The position numbers and the translations under genes were made by a program. 64,000 bases of DNA, from assembly GCF_005869935.1 (NCBI RefSeq), contig NZ_SZQF01000001.1:310001-374000 (forward strand). The letters run 5' to 3'. Numbering within the stretch: position 1 is the first letter of the stretch; each line of letters opens with the position of its first letter. Under the pieces are notes generated by a model. That model searched no databases, was not told the DNA's origin, and was given only the letters and a program-made list of their open reading frames with translations. The stretch is from Winogradskyella algicola (lineage in GTDB: Bacteria > Bacteroidota > Bacteroidia > Flavobacteriales > Flavobacteriaceae). This document shows positions 26,545-34,937 of the stretch, piece after piece.

Positions 26545-26676
26545 CGTTGATTCTATTTAATTAATAGATAACTAAACTTTAGCGCTTTTAGTGTGCTAAG
26601 TGGTAAAAATAAGCATCTTTTTGAATTTACGGTGTTATTAAGCTGTTTTTCGAGAAAAGACAAAGCCTAGCTAAAC

Positions 26677-26716
26677 AAAAAAGCCTGTGGATTTTTAAAT
26701 CTTCACAAGCTTTTTA
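26677..26716 (-). terminator. terminator of the PadR/ABC operon
   Basis: AAAAAGCCTGTG (26677-26688 region) pairs with CACAAGCTTTTT (26704-26715) with one G-U pair; U-rich 3' side on the minus strand. It follows the ABC ATPase gene and precedes sprE. Confidence 0.85.
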
Positions 26717-26736
26717 AAATTGATTGATTGCGTAAA

Positions 26737-27456
26737 TTATTCCTCTTCTTGAGTAGCCATACTGCCAGAAAAATGAGCTTCTAATTCCTTTAAGGTGGTA
26801 GGGTTAGTTTCTAAATCTTTTACAACATTCCCTTTTTCCAGGACAACAATGCGTTCGCAAACATCTGTAACGTGCATTAAATCGTGACTAGATACCAAAA
26901 TAGTAACACCTTGTTTTTGGGCCAAATCTTTAAGAATTTGCTTTAAGCGAATTTGCGTTGTTGGATCTAAATTCGCAAACGGCTCGTCTAAGATAATAAC
27001 CTCAGGATTACCAATAAGTGCTGCAACAATACCTGCTTTCTTTTGGTTTCCTTTACTCAAATCGCGCAAGTATTTTTTCTTCCCAAGGATTTCTCCGTTA
27101 AAGAAATCTTCAAACTGAGACGTTAAGGCATCTATATCAGCTTTGTTTTGTCCTCTTAGATCTCCTATAAAGTAAAAATATTCCTCTGGTGTTAGGTAAC
27201 CAATTAAAAAGCTTTCATCTATAAATGCAGATGTAAAAGGTTTCCAATCTTCGCTTTGGTCTACTACAACTTCGTTACTGGTAATACGTCCTGTTGTTGG
27301 TTTTATTAAATCTAATAACAAACTAAAGTAGGTTGTTTTACCAGCTCCATTATTGCCCACCAAACCAAAACTTTGGCCCTTTGGTATGGTTAACTCGTCT
27401 ATATTTAAAACTGTGGTTCCGTTGTAAGCTTTTGAAAGGTCTTTTGTATGTATCAT
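26737..27456 (-). CDS. ABC transporter ATP-binding protein
   Basis: 239-residue ABC ATPase with Walker A GNNGAGKTT, signature LSKGNQKK and Walker B VIILDEPFANLD, followed by the H-loop in SSHDLMHV. It starts 15 bp after the DUF5687 permease gene and must be its partner. ABC exporters of this kind carry lipids, peptides or drugs out of the inner membrane. It is the last gene of the PadR-controlled unit. Confidence 0.95.
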   Translation of the reverse strand: MIHTKDLSKAYNGTTVLNIDELTIPKGQSFGLVGNNGAGKTTYFSLLLDLIKPTTGRITSNEVVVDQSEDWKPFTSAFIDESFLIGYLTPEEYFYFIGDLRGQNKADIDALTSQFEDFFNGEILGKKKYLRDLSKGNQKKAGIVAALIGNPEVIILDEPFANLDPTTQIRLKQILKDLAQKQGVTILVSSHDLMHVTDVCERIVVLEKGNVVKDLETNPTTLKELEAHFSGSMATQEEE

Positions 27457-27471
27457 GGTTGTGTTGTGTAA

Positions 27472-28950
27472 TTAGTTATCTTGACTAAATGCGTCAATCA
27501 TTTTGTATTTTGAATCTAAGTAGCGTTGCGTAATAGATTTCATGAGTTTTTTGTGGAGTACTATGCCTGCAACTCCAATTACAATGAGAATTGCAACTCC
27601 AGCTTCAAAACCAATAAAGATATTACCTATTGTAAAAAGTACTAGAGGAATTAGCATAATCGGCAACCCAATGATCCATTGCACAGCTCCAGTGCCTTGG
27701 TAATTAAAAGCTGCACGTTGATTAAGGTCTATCTTTTTTCTATTGAAAGAGCCTCCGTACAACATTACATGCGAGTTAACACCAATATTGTAAACAGCAG
27801 CTGCAAAATGCATTACTAGTATTTTCCAACCAAAGTAAACATAGGGAATTCCTAAGACAAACATAATAACCACACTCAGTATCATTAACACAAATTTTGA
27901 ACGTAAGTACTGTTCATATTTAATGTTCTGACTCATTAGCATTTTATAATAGCCACTGTCCCAAGCTGGAATAAACTGCCCAAAACTGATTAGGAAAATA
28001 CCTGTTGAAAAAATGCCTACAAACGACGCTGCATACAACGAGTCTCTATAAATTGGTTGCGTGTAAAAAAACAAACCATATAACAAACCAATAAGCATAA
28101 GAAATGCTGAAGATTTGGTGCGCTTATTTCTCCAAATTAGTTTTAGGTCTAACTGCATAAAAGGGGCAATGTCTCCAAAGCGATTAGTCCAAGATAAATC
28201 CGCCGCTTTCACTTCTGTAACCTTGGATTTTAATCCACTATCTAAGAATAGTTTTTCTTTTAATATTTTAAAATTGAAAGCATACGCTATCGCTAATAAT
28301 ACTATTGGAATTAGGATTAAAACTGAATTGTTGGAAATACCCATAAAAGCATCACCTACCAAAGACGTCATTGATACAATACCGAAATACTCTAAACCAT
28401 ATAGTACACCAACTGTTGCCAATAATGGTAAAAATGGTAGATCGGTTTTTGAAGATAAAGCTTCAATAATAAAGTTTAGGAAATTAATAATGAGTACTAC
28501 AATTATTAAAGTAAACATCCAAGGCAGTATCTGAGCGGTTTCGTAACCTTCCCTAATAAGCATTATACTAAATGGAATTATAGCAAATAATGGTAAAAAG
28601 TTAAAAAAGGACAAAGCAGATTTACCCAATACAAAATGCACAATGGTAGAGCGTTTTATTGGTAACGTAAGTAATGGCTTAACGCTCATTACTGGTAACT
28701 TTTGTAAAAAGAAACGCATCATTAAATCTACTATAAGCCAATAAAACAAAAAGCTGTTGGCAATTACAAATGGATCTTGATCTGGATAAGCTTTCTTTAA
28801 AATAAAAAGTAAGCCAAAGCCTAAACCTAAAAACATAACAATAAAGTAAAGTGCAAAAAAGACCAGAAGAATATTTAATGCCAAACTCTTTTGCCAATAT
28901 GATGAACGGAAATACTGCTTCCACTCTAAATTAAGAAAGTGCTTTATCAT
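27472..28950 (-). CDS. ABC transporter permease, DUF5687 family
   Basis: 492 residues with about 11-12 membrane helices and the N-terminal HFLNLEWKQYFRSSYWQKSLA, characteristic of the DUF5687 permeases of Bacteroidota. It works with the ATPase at 26737-27456. Substrate unknown. It lies 49 bp after the third paralogous membrane-protein gene. Confidence 0.9.
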   Translation of the reverse strand: MIKHFLNLEWKQYFRSSYWQKSLALNILLVFFALYFIVMFLGLGFGLLFILKKAYPDQDPFVIANSFLFYWLIVDLMMRFFLQKLPVMSVKPLLTLPIKRSTIVHFVLGKSALSFFNFLPLFAIIPFSIMLIREGYETAQILPWMFTLIIVVLIINFLNFIIEALSSKTDLPFLPLLATVGVLYGLEYFGIVSMTSLVGDAFMGISNNSVLILIPIVLLAIAYAFNFKILKEKLFLDSGLKSKVTEVKAADLSWTNRFGDIAPFMQLDLKLIWRNKRTKSSAFLMLIGLLYGLFFYTQPIYRDSLYAASFVGIFSTGIFLISFGQFIPAWDSGYYKMLMSQNIKYEQYLRSKFVLMILSVVIMFVLGIPYVYFGWKILVMHFAAAVYNIGVNSHVMLYGGSFNRKKIDLNQRAAFNYQGTGAVQWIIGLPIMLIPLVLFTIGNIFIGFEAGVAILIVIGVAGIVLHKKLMKSITQRYLDSKYKMIDAFSQDN

Positions 28951-28999
28951 AAGCTATTGGTTAGTTGTTTATGTGTTAGTCTCTAAAAGTACCGATTTG

Positions 29000-29689
29000 T
29001 TACAATGAAAACTCTGGGTAAGTTTCATTGAGTAACGCTTCGGCTTTATTTGGTATAAGTTGAAAGCTTATATAATTGATTAAGGTAAGTAACGTAAAGA
29101 TTATTGAGAAAAACAATATAGCTGTAAAATTTCCAGAAAATCTGTCCGAAATAAGAAACACATTATAAACCTGAGACATAAAAACCAGTGTAGTACCTCC
29201 TGCTTGTTTGTAAATCATTTCTTCTAGCATCCATTTTTTATCTGACTTTTCTTTGCGTCTTCTAAACTGCCTGTTTAACTGAACACTTTTGAAAATAGAC
29301 CATATTGCTATTATTATATAATACCCAACCGAAAGGAATTCTGTGTATAAAGATGAAAATGATAAATAGTACACACAAAACAAACCTAATGTTGTTATAA
29401 TTTGTGGTACCCTAAACCAAAGCTTAAGCTCATTCCAAAAGTAACGCATATAACGTTTGTTCATAGCTTTTTGCTTTTGCTCAATGGCTTCCATAAACCC
29501 AAAAATGCCAAACTTTTTAAAGGCTTTGTCTCTAGCTTCTTCAAAAGTAAGATTGGTGTCTGTTTTCCACATGGTTTCAATATCATTTGCCAGGTGATCT
29601 ACCAACTCAGTTTGTAAATCATAGTGCTCTACAAAGTGTTTTCTGGTAAACGCGTAGAGATCTTGTATTTGAGATTCGGTAAGTTTCAT
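29000..29689 (-). CDS. HAAS-like membrane protein, third tandem paralog
   Basis: 229 residues from the Met codon giving MKLTESQIQ, which aligns with the starts of the two upstream paralogs; an ATG at 29701 would add MSVM. The N-terminal 80 residues form a helical domain with ELVDHLANDIE, then come about four to five membrane helices and basic loops. HAAS-type proteins typically pair with PadR regulators. The neighbouring stop codon overlaps the preceding Met codon (TAATGATG), suggesting coupling. No biochemical role is known. Confidence 0.78.
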   Translation of the reverse strand: MKLTESQIQDLYAFTRKHFVEHYDLQTELVDHLANDIETMWKTDTNLTFEEARDKAFKKFGIFGFMEAIEQKQKAMNKRYMRYFWNELKLWFRVPQIITTLGLFCVYYLSFSSLYTEFLSVGYYIIIAIWSIFKSVQLNRQFRRRKEKSDKKWMLEEMIYKQAGGTTLVFMSQVYNVFLISDRFSGNFTAILFFSIIFTLLTLINYISFQLIPNKAEALLNETYPEFSL

Positions 29690-29691
29690 CA

Positions 29692-30327
29692 TTACAGACA
29701 TTTTAATTTCAACATCTTTTTATAAGCGTATTTATAAACTTTATAACCAGCAACCATCATTAAAAGATAAACCGTCATAAGGAATGGTAACCATAAGTGT
29801 AAGTACGACTTAGGCAGTAATTGAAGTGGTAGGTTTATCATTATCAATCCGAAAGAAAAATAGAACAATCCGTACTGCATATTTACCGACTTGCCTAACT
29901 TTTTTATCCATGTCTTAAAAGATTCATACAAAAGCACTAAAATTGGTACAAGTAAAACCGTAAAAGCAATTAATTTTAAGTACTCAGAAAAAATAACAGC
30001 TATTCTATTGAACAAGAAGTAAAATGCAATAAAACCAATAAGTGTTGAAGGATTTTTGAGCAGTTTTAAAATTTCATTAAAATGTATTTTTCTGTAAATC
30101 TTGTTTGTAGATTTCCAACTTTGCATATGCACTGCCTTTAGATTTTTGTCCCAACCAGCATTAACAAGGCTGTGATTAAAAGCGGTTTCAAAATCTGCAG
30201 CACCTTCATAATTTTCAATATCAGAAACTAAATGATCTACCATTTCTAGGCGTACATCCCAATATTTTATACCGCCTTTTTTAAGGTAATTGTCTATAAA
30301 ATCTATGTTTTCTTTTGTTAGCTTCAT
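29692..30327 (-). CDS. HAAS-like membrane protein, second tandem paralog
   Basis: 211 residues: N-terminal cytoplasmic helical domain with MKLTKENIDFIDNYL and EMVDHLVSDIE, then about four membrane helices (roughly 92-108, 112-130, 148-170, 175-193) and a basic tail. It starts 3 bp after the first paralog ends. The shared N-terminus suggests that all three proteins bind a common partner, perhaps PadR or the ABC complex. Confidence 0.78.
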   Translation of the reverse strand: MKLTKENIDFIDNYLKKGGIKYWDVRLEMVDHLVSDIENYEGAADFETAFNHSLVNAGWDKNLKAVHMQSWKSTNKIYRKIHFNEILKLLKNPSTLIGFIAFYFLFNRIAVIFSEYLKLIAFTVLLVPILVLLYESFKTWIKKLGKSVNMQYGLFYFSFGLIMINLPLQLLPKSYLHLWLPFLMTVYLLMMVAGYKVYKYAYKKMLKLKCL

Positions 30328-30330
30328 TTT

Positions 30331-30975
30331 TTAAACCAATTTTTCAAATCTATTTTGATATTCGCTTATCCTACTTTTTACCACTAAAACCATGGCTACT
30401 AAAAGAGCTAGTGCTAAACTAGACAGAATATAGACCACATAATTATTTTCAACCTTTTTAAAATTTGAAATGTTCCAACACAAATGAAACAAGTGGAACG
30501 CCATAACATAAATAAAACCCATGCGTTCTAAGGCAGAAAAACGCTCTAGCTTAAACCATTTTAATTGCACGAAATAAATTACACCAAAAAACACAAAGCC
30601 AATAAGTGGCAATACACCAACCCAACTTTTTAATACACTAATGTTAGTTACCATGTTAAGGCTTGTAAAAAGCAACATACAAATAAAAAACGTGAGCAGA
30701 CTTGGCCATTTTAGTAAGGCTTTAAAGATACTTAGGCTTAATTGTTTATCCGTTGCTTTAATAAACGATTTATTGTTTGAAAGCAAGCTGTGCTTGTTGG
30801 CGACCATGTAATCTTTAAAAATAAAATAGAACGCTCTTTGGTCTCCACCCACCATCATAGCTTCAATTTCTGAAGCTACATGGTCCGTCATTTCCATTCT
30901 AATGTCTACATGTACAACATCAGAATTTTCGAGATACTGGTCTATAAATTGTATATCTTCTTTTGTTAATTTCAT
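30331..30975 (-). CDS. HAAS-like membrane protein, first tandem paralog
   Basis: 214 residues with N-terminal MKLTKEDIQFIDQYL and EMTDHVASEIE, followed by about four to five membrane helices. It begins 2 bp after padR and is the second gene of the unit. The N-terminal motif matches those of the next two genes, but the membrane parts differ, so the copies are old or have diverged in function. Confidence 0.78.
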   Translation of the reverse strand: MKLTKEDIQFIDQYLENSDVVHVDIRMEMTDHVASEIEAMMVGGDQRAFYFIFKDYMVANKHSLLSNNKSFIKATDKQLSLSIFKALLKWPSLLTFFICMLLFTSLNMVTNISVLKSWVGVLPLIGFVFFGVIYFVQLKWFKLERFSALERMGFIYVMAFHLFHLCWNISNFKKVENNYVVYILSSLALALLVAMVLVVKSRISEYQNRFEKLV

Positions 30976-30977
30976 TC

Positions 30978-31310
30978 TTAAGCCAATTTAGGATTTACCA
31001 AAGCTTGCATTGTTTTTATGTATTCCGCTAATTCTTCGAGCTTGTTTGCGGTTTCTTTGGTACCATTTTCGGTTAGCTTGTAGTACTTTCTTAATCGATT
31101 ATCTACTTTTGCCACCTCAACGTCTAGTAAACCTTGTGCTTCTAATTTGTGTAATGCAGGATAGAGTGCTCCTTCAGTAATTTTAAGCTCACCCTTAGTT
31201 AACTCTTTAACTTTTTGGGTAATCTCGTAGCCATACATCTTATCATTTTCGTTTAGCAACTTTAAAATGATGGTATTTAAACTCCCTTTATATAATTTTG
31301 AATTACTCAT
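30978..31310 (-). CDS. PadR family transcriptional regulator
   Basis: 110 residues from the ATG at 31310. The winged-helix domain is clear: LYKGSLNTIILKLL, YGYEITQKV, ITEGALYPALHKLEAQGLL and the wing ending RKYYKLTENG, then a short dimerisation helix. A longer reading frame reaching 31433 would run through the promoter and is rejected. A perfect palindrome of the PadR-operator type overlaps its promoter, so it probably represses its own operon of three membrane proteins and an ABC exporter. Confidence 0.93.
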   Translation of the reverse strand: MSNSKLYKGSLNTIILKLLNENDKMYGYEITQKVKELTKGELKITEGALYPALHKLEAQGLLDVEVAKVDNRLRKYYKLTENGTKETANKLEELAEYIKTMQALVNPKLA

Positions 31311-31317
31311 AGTAGCA

Positions 31318-31325
31318 CAAATATA
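31318..31325 (-). promoter_or_regulatory. -7 element of the padR operon
   Basis: The minus strand reads TATATTTG (TAnnTTTG), ending 8 nt before the padR ATG, so the transcript is likely leaderless. It overlaps the operator at 31323-31343 by three bases. Confidence 0.6.
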
Positions 31326-31343
31326 CATAATTTTCTTATGTAT
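31323..31343. promoter_or_regulatory. PadR-type operator
   Basis: ATACATAA (31323-31330) and TTATGTAT (31336-31343) are perfect 8-bp complements 5 nt apart. They contain the ACAT...ATGT arms known from PadR-family operators. Position between the -7 and -33 regions fits repression. Confidence 0.7.
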
Positions 31344-31400
31344 AAGTTTCTTAGGTATTATAATAATCTTAAAAAAATCGTCAAAACAACCATCCTTCCT

Positions 31401-31408
31401 TATTTTTG
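31401..31408 (+). promoter_or_regulatory. -7 element of the PaaE-like gene
   Basis: TATTTTTG matches TAnnTTTG, 17 nt before the ATG at 31425. Confidence 0.5.
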
Positions 31409-31424
31409 CATAAATTTTTTTGCA

Positions 31425-32483
31425 ATGGCACAATTTTACAACCTTACTATAAAATCTATTGAAAACGTTACTGAAAAATCGGTAGCTATAACTTTTGAAA
31501 TTCCTGTGGACTTAAAAGACACTTTTTCTTTTAAGGCAGGACAATACATTACTCTAAAAACAGATATTAATGGTGAAGCTGTTAGAAGAGATTATTCTAT
31601 CTGCTCCTCTAAAAACAGTGGAGATCTAACTGTTGCCGTAAAAGCGGTTGATAGTGGTACATTTTCGGTATACGCCAATACCGCGCTAAAAGCAGGAGAT
31701 ACTATTGAGGTTGCTGAGCCCAACGGTCGCTTTGTTTTTGAACCCAATGAAGCTAAAACAAGAACCGTTGCTGCCTTTGCTGTAGGTAGTGGTATTACAC
31801 CGATTTTAGGCATTGCCAAAACACTTTTAGAAGAAGAGCCGTTTAGTAATTTTATTTTAGTTTATGGTAACAAATCTTCAAAAGACACGATGTTTTTTAA
31901 AGATTTAGTAGAAATGCAAGCCAATTATGGTAATCGTTTTCATGTCCATTTTATTTATAGCCAATCGCGCGAAGAAGGTGCACTTTTAGGTCGTATAGAA
32001 AAAAGCACGGTTAATCTTATCATTAAGAACAAGTACCAAGGTGTTAATATAGAAGCATTTTATTTGTGCGGACCAGAAGCTATGATTCATACTGTAAAAG
32101 ACACATTAATTGAAAACGGTATTAAAGAAAAAGCCATTTTCTTTGAATTGTTTACAGCTCCTGTTGTCGCAGAAAACGAAAATTCGGTTGAAGATTTATC
32201 TGGCAATACCAAAATAAAAGTATTGGTGGACGATGAAGACTTTGAATTTGAAATGTCTAAAGAGCAAACCATTCTTGAAGCTGCATTAAAACAAGATATT
32301 GACGCTCCGTACTCTTGCCAAGGTGGTATTTGTAGCAGTTGTATAGCCCGTATTACAGAAGGCGATGCTAAGATGCGACAAAACAACATTCTTACAGATA
32401 ATGAAGTGGCTGAAGGTTTAATCCTTACGTGCCAAGCACATCCTACATCTGCAACTATTGTTGTGGATTATGACGATGTGTAA
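31425..32483 (+). CDS. PaaE-like FAD/2Fe-2S oxidoreductase
   Basis: 352 residues from ATG 31425, chosen because it follows a -7 element and begins at the FAD-binding domain (MAQFYNLTIKSIENV). Order: FAD domain with RRDYSICSS, NAD(P)-binding domain with GSGITPILGIAKTLL, and a C-terminal plant-type 2Fe-2S domain with CQGGICSSC plus the last Cys in LTCQAH. It would pass electrons from NAD(P)H to an oxygenase or desaturase. No phenylacetate oxygenase genes adjoin it, so the electron acceptor is unknown. Confidence 0.92.
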   Translation: MAQFYNLTIKSIENVTEKSVAITFEIPVDLKDTFSFKAGQYITLKTDINGEAVRRDYSICSSKNSGDLTVAVKAVDSGTFSVYANTALKAGDTIEVAEPNGRFVFEPNEAKTRTVAAFAVGSGITPILGIAKTLLEEEPFSNFILVYGNKSSKDTMFFKDLVEMQANYGNRFHVHFIYSQSREEGALLGRIEKSTVNLIIKNKYQGVNIEAFYLCGPEAMIHTVKDTLIENGIKEKAIFFELFTAPVVAENENSVEDLSGNTKIKVLVDDEDFEFEMSKEQTILEAALKQDIDAPYSCQGGICSSCIARITEGDAKMRQNNILTDNEVAEGLILTCQAHPTSATIVVDYDDV

Positions 32484-32528
32484 ACTAGATGCTTAGATTT
32501 TTAGATCAGTAGACTATTAGACTCTTGC

Positions 32529-33551
32529 TTAGGCAGGAATTACAGACTTTATTTTTGAAATAATAGTTGTTACAGCAATGCTTCCTGCTACGTTTTTATA
32601 GCCTTCAGGATAGTTGTTACCGTAAATAGATGTTGGTATTTTTGGGTATTGGCTGCGATCTGCTGTAAGCTGAAAATCTTTAGGTTGATTAAAAGGCACA
32701 AAACCAGCAAAAGGATGGGTAACTCCCCAAATCGTAATCACTTTTACACCAAACATAGCGGCTAAGTGTCCGTTTCCAGAATCCATGGCAAGCATTAATT
32801 CTAAATTTGAAATTAACTCCAACTCTTCATCAAACGACATTTTTCCTGCAATAGAAACCACATTATCATACTTAGCCTCAATGTCATTAAGTATTTCTAT
32901 TTCTTTAACACCACCTCCAAATAAGATAACCTTGTACTCTTTAGATAATTCTGAAATAACGGCCTCCATATTTTCAAGCGGATACGTTTTACTTTCGTAA
33001 GCTGCAAATGGTGCAATACCTATTAAAGTTTCATTGCTGTTAATACCTAAATTTAAAACTGTTTTGGATAAAGGTTTTGCTTTTGGAAATTTTGGCTGTG
33101 ATAAATCAACTAGAAAGCCTAATGCTTTAAACACATCTGCATAACGTTGATGTGTAGTTTTTAGTTGTCTTACTGCTTCACCAGAAACTAAAGCCTTCTT
33201 CTCTGCTCTGCCTTTATCAATCTGAATCACTTTTTTTCCGAAGAAAAATAGCTTCAAAATTTTACTTCGTAAAACGTTATGAAGATCAGCAACAACATCA
33301 AAACCTAACGTTCTAAGTTCTTTTGACAGCTTATAAAGTCCTAAAACACCTTTGTATTTGCCTTTAAGGTCTGCAGTAAAAACCTCAACGTTTGGTAGGT
33401 CTTCAAACAAAGGTTTAAAAAACGCTCTGGTAACAACGGTTACTTTTACTTGTGGATGTTGTGAGGTTAATGTACGCAACACAGGCACCGTCATAGCAAC
33501 GTCTCCCATTGCCGAAAATCTTATGACGAGTATGTGTTTAGCTGCTGACAT
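32529..33551 (-). CDS. glycosyltransferase family 9 (heptosyltransferase-like)
   Basis: 340 residues with the GT9 start HILVIRFSAMGDVAMTVPVL, a central ADP-sugar fold, and the C-terminal MDSGNGHLAAMFGVKVITIWG acceptor/donor motif of lipopolysaccharide heptosyltransferases. It probably adds a core sugar to lipopolysaccharide. It follows the DUF4254 gene across a 43-bp gap containing a REP-like repeat and probably shares its promoter. Confidence 0.9.
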   Translation of the reverse strand: MSAAKHILVIRFSAMGDVAMTVPVLRTLTSQHPQVKVTVVTRAFFKPLFEDLPNVEVFTADLKGKYKGVLGLYKLSKELRTLGFDVVADLHNVLRSKILKLFFFGKKVIQIDKGRAEKKALVSGEAVRQLKTTHQRYADVFKALGFLVDLSQPKFPKAKPLSKTVLNLGINSNETLIGIAPFAAYESKTYPLENMEAVISELSKEYKVILFGGGVKEIEILNDIEAKYDNVVSIAGKMSFDEELELISNLELMLAMDSGNGHLAAMFGVKVITIWGVTHPFAGFVPFNQPKDFQLTADRSQYPKIPTSIYGNNYPEGYKNVAGSIAVTTIISKIKSVIPA

Positions 33552-33567
33552 TAATTTCAGAAAAGAG

Positions 33568-33588
33568 ATCCTAAAACACGTTCAGGAT
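33568..33588 (-). repeat. REP-like hairpin between DUF4254 and GT9 genes
   Basis: ATCCT (33568-33572) and AGGAT (33584-33588) bracket an AAAACACGTTC core, followed by GACGG; same class as the TTCAGAATGACA copy at 9434-9459. Confidence 0.5.
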
Positions 33589-33594
33589 GACGGC

Positions 33595-34203
33595 TTATTT
33601 TTGCCCTCTTAAAACAGGATTAAGCTCATCGTCGTTGTACATTTTCATTTGTTTATAAACTTTCATGTACTTATCTCCGTTGGCGATATCGTTTAGTAAA
33701 TCGTCAATTGCAGTGCTAAGATCTTTACGTTGTTCTAGTAAAACATCTAATTTCTTTTGGCAAGCTGCTTTATGAGCTTCGGTAGCGTCTTCTCTCACAG
33801 TCTCTAAGTGCATATGATAGATTTTCAATGCCAAAATAGAAAGTCTGTCTATAGCCCAAGCAGGACTTTCAGAATTAATTTTAGCATCTGGCTTTACCTC
33901 GACATCTTTATATCTATCTAGAAAATAACTATCAATGTATTCAACAGTATCTGTTCTGTCTTGGTTAGAAGCATCAATCATACGTTTTAATTTTAATGCC
34001 GCAACAGGATCTATATTTGGGTCTCTAATAATATCTTCGTAAGCCCATTGTACAGTATCTATCCAACATTTTCTGTATAGTAAATGTGCTATCAGATCTT
34101 CATTTTTATCATACTTATTTGTAAATGGTTGATCTACGGTATTTAAAACTTTATAGGTTTTAATTACGTCTTGAAAAATACTGTTTGCTTTATCTGAAAA
34201 CAT
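33595..34203 (-). CDS. DUF4254 protein
   Basis: 202 residues from ATG 34203; a Met nine codons upstream lies on the -7 element and is rejected. Mostly helical, with the family pattern NPVLR...DEL at the C-terminus and a conserved SPAWAIDRLSILALKIYHM segment. DUF4254 genes usually sit next to GT9 heptosyltransferases, as here, so a role in lipopolysaccharide core synthesis is likely but unproven. Confidence 0.88.
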   Translation of the reverse strand: MFSDKANSIFQDVIKTYKVLNTVDQPFTNKYDKNEDLIAHLLYRKCWIDTVQWAYEDIIRDPNIDPVAALKLKRMIDASNQDRTDTVEYIDSYFLDRYKDVEVKPDAKINSESPAWAIDRLSILALKIYHMHLETVREDATEAHKAACQKKLDVLLEQRKDLSTAIDDLLNDIANGDKYMKVYKQMKMYNDDELNPVLRGQK

Positions 34204-34227
34204 ATGGAATAATTTGATTTGAATATG

Positions 34228-34235
34228 CAAATATA
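34228..34235 (-). promoter_or_regulatory. -7 element of the DUF4254-GT9 pair
   Basis: The minus strand reads TATATTTG (TAnnTTTG), 25 nt before the ATG at 34203. Confidence 0.55.
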
Positions 34236-34277
34236 CTTTGAATTATTAACTTAGCCATTTAAGAAAAAGACATCATT

Positions 34278-34937
34278 ATGCAAATTCATAACCTTTCTGA
34301 AACGCCTTCAATTTTAAATACTTTTATGTCTGAAATTAGAGCGGTTAATGTTCAAAAAGACAGTATGCGTTTTAGAAGAAATATAGAGCGTATAGGTGAA
34401 ATTTTAGGTTATGAATTAAGCAAATCACTTCATTTTGAAGCACACAAGACAGCAACCCCTTTAGGCAACCACAATACAAGTTTATATAAAAATAATATTG
34501 TATTATGCTCAATCTTAAGAGCAGGAGTTCCTCTGCATAGTGGCTTATTGAATTACTTTGATGCAGCAGAAAACGCATTTATTTCTGCCTACAGACACCA
34601 CAAACACAATCCTGAAAGTTTTGAAATTATCGTTGAATATTTAGCTTGCCCAAGCCTTGAAGACAAAACCTTAATCCTTGCAGATCCTATGTTAGCTACG
34701 GGACAATCCATGGTAGCTACTTACGAAGCGCTTAAACCCTTTGGCACACCTAAGGATGTTCATTTGGTAAGTGTTATTGGTGCACAAGAAGGAGTTAATT
34801 TTGTTTCTAAGCATTTTGATACAAATGCGCACCTATGGATTGCAGATATCGATGATACGCTAAACGAGAAAGGTTACATTGTACCCGGTTTGGGTGATGC
34901 TGGAGACTTAGCGTTTGGTAATAAATTACAGCAATAA
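34278..34937 (+). CDS. upp: uracil phosphoribosyltransferase
   Basis: 219 residues. Salvages uracil to UMP with PRPP. Visible family features are LCSILRAGVPLHSGLL, the PRPP-binding LILADPMLATGQSM and the uracil-binding C-terminal PGLGDAGDLAFG. The last 12 bp overlap the end of the convergent DUF6427 gene. Confidence 0.96.
   Translation: MQIHNLSETPSILNTFMSEIRAVNVQKDSMRFRRNIERIGEILGYELSKSLHFEAHKTATPLGNHNTSLYKNNIVLCSILRAGVPLHSGLLNYFDAAENAFISAYRHHKHNPESFEIIVEYLACPSLEDKTLILADPMLATGQSMVATYEALKPFGTPKDVHLVSVIGAQEGVNFVSKHFDTNAHLWIADIDDTLNEKGYIVPGLGDAGDLAFGNKLQQ

Noticed and set aside
31338-31424. Longer N-terminus for the PaaE-like protein (start at 31338).
   Set aside because: The -7 element at 31401-31408 lies inside it and the family begins at the later Met.
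31311-31433. Longer N-terminus for PadR (start at 31433).
   Set aside because: It would translate through the promoter and operator and precede the conserved winged-helix start by 41 residues.
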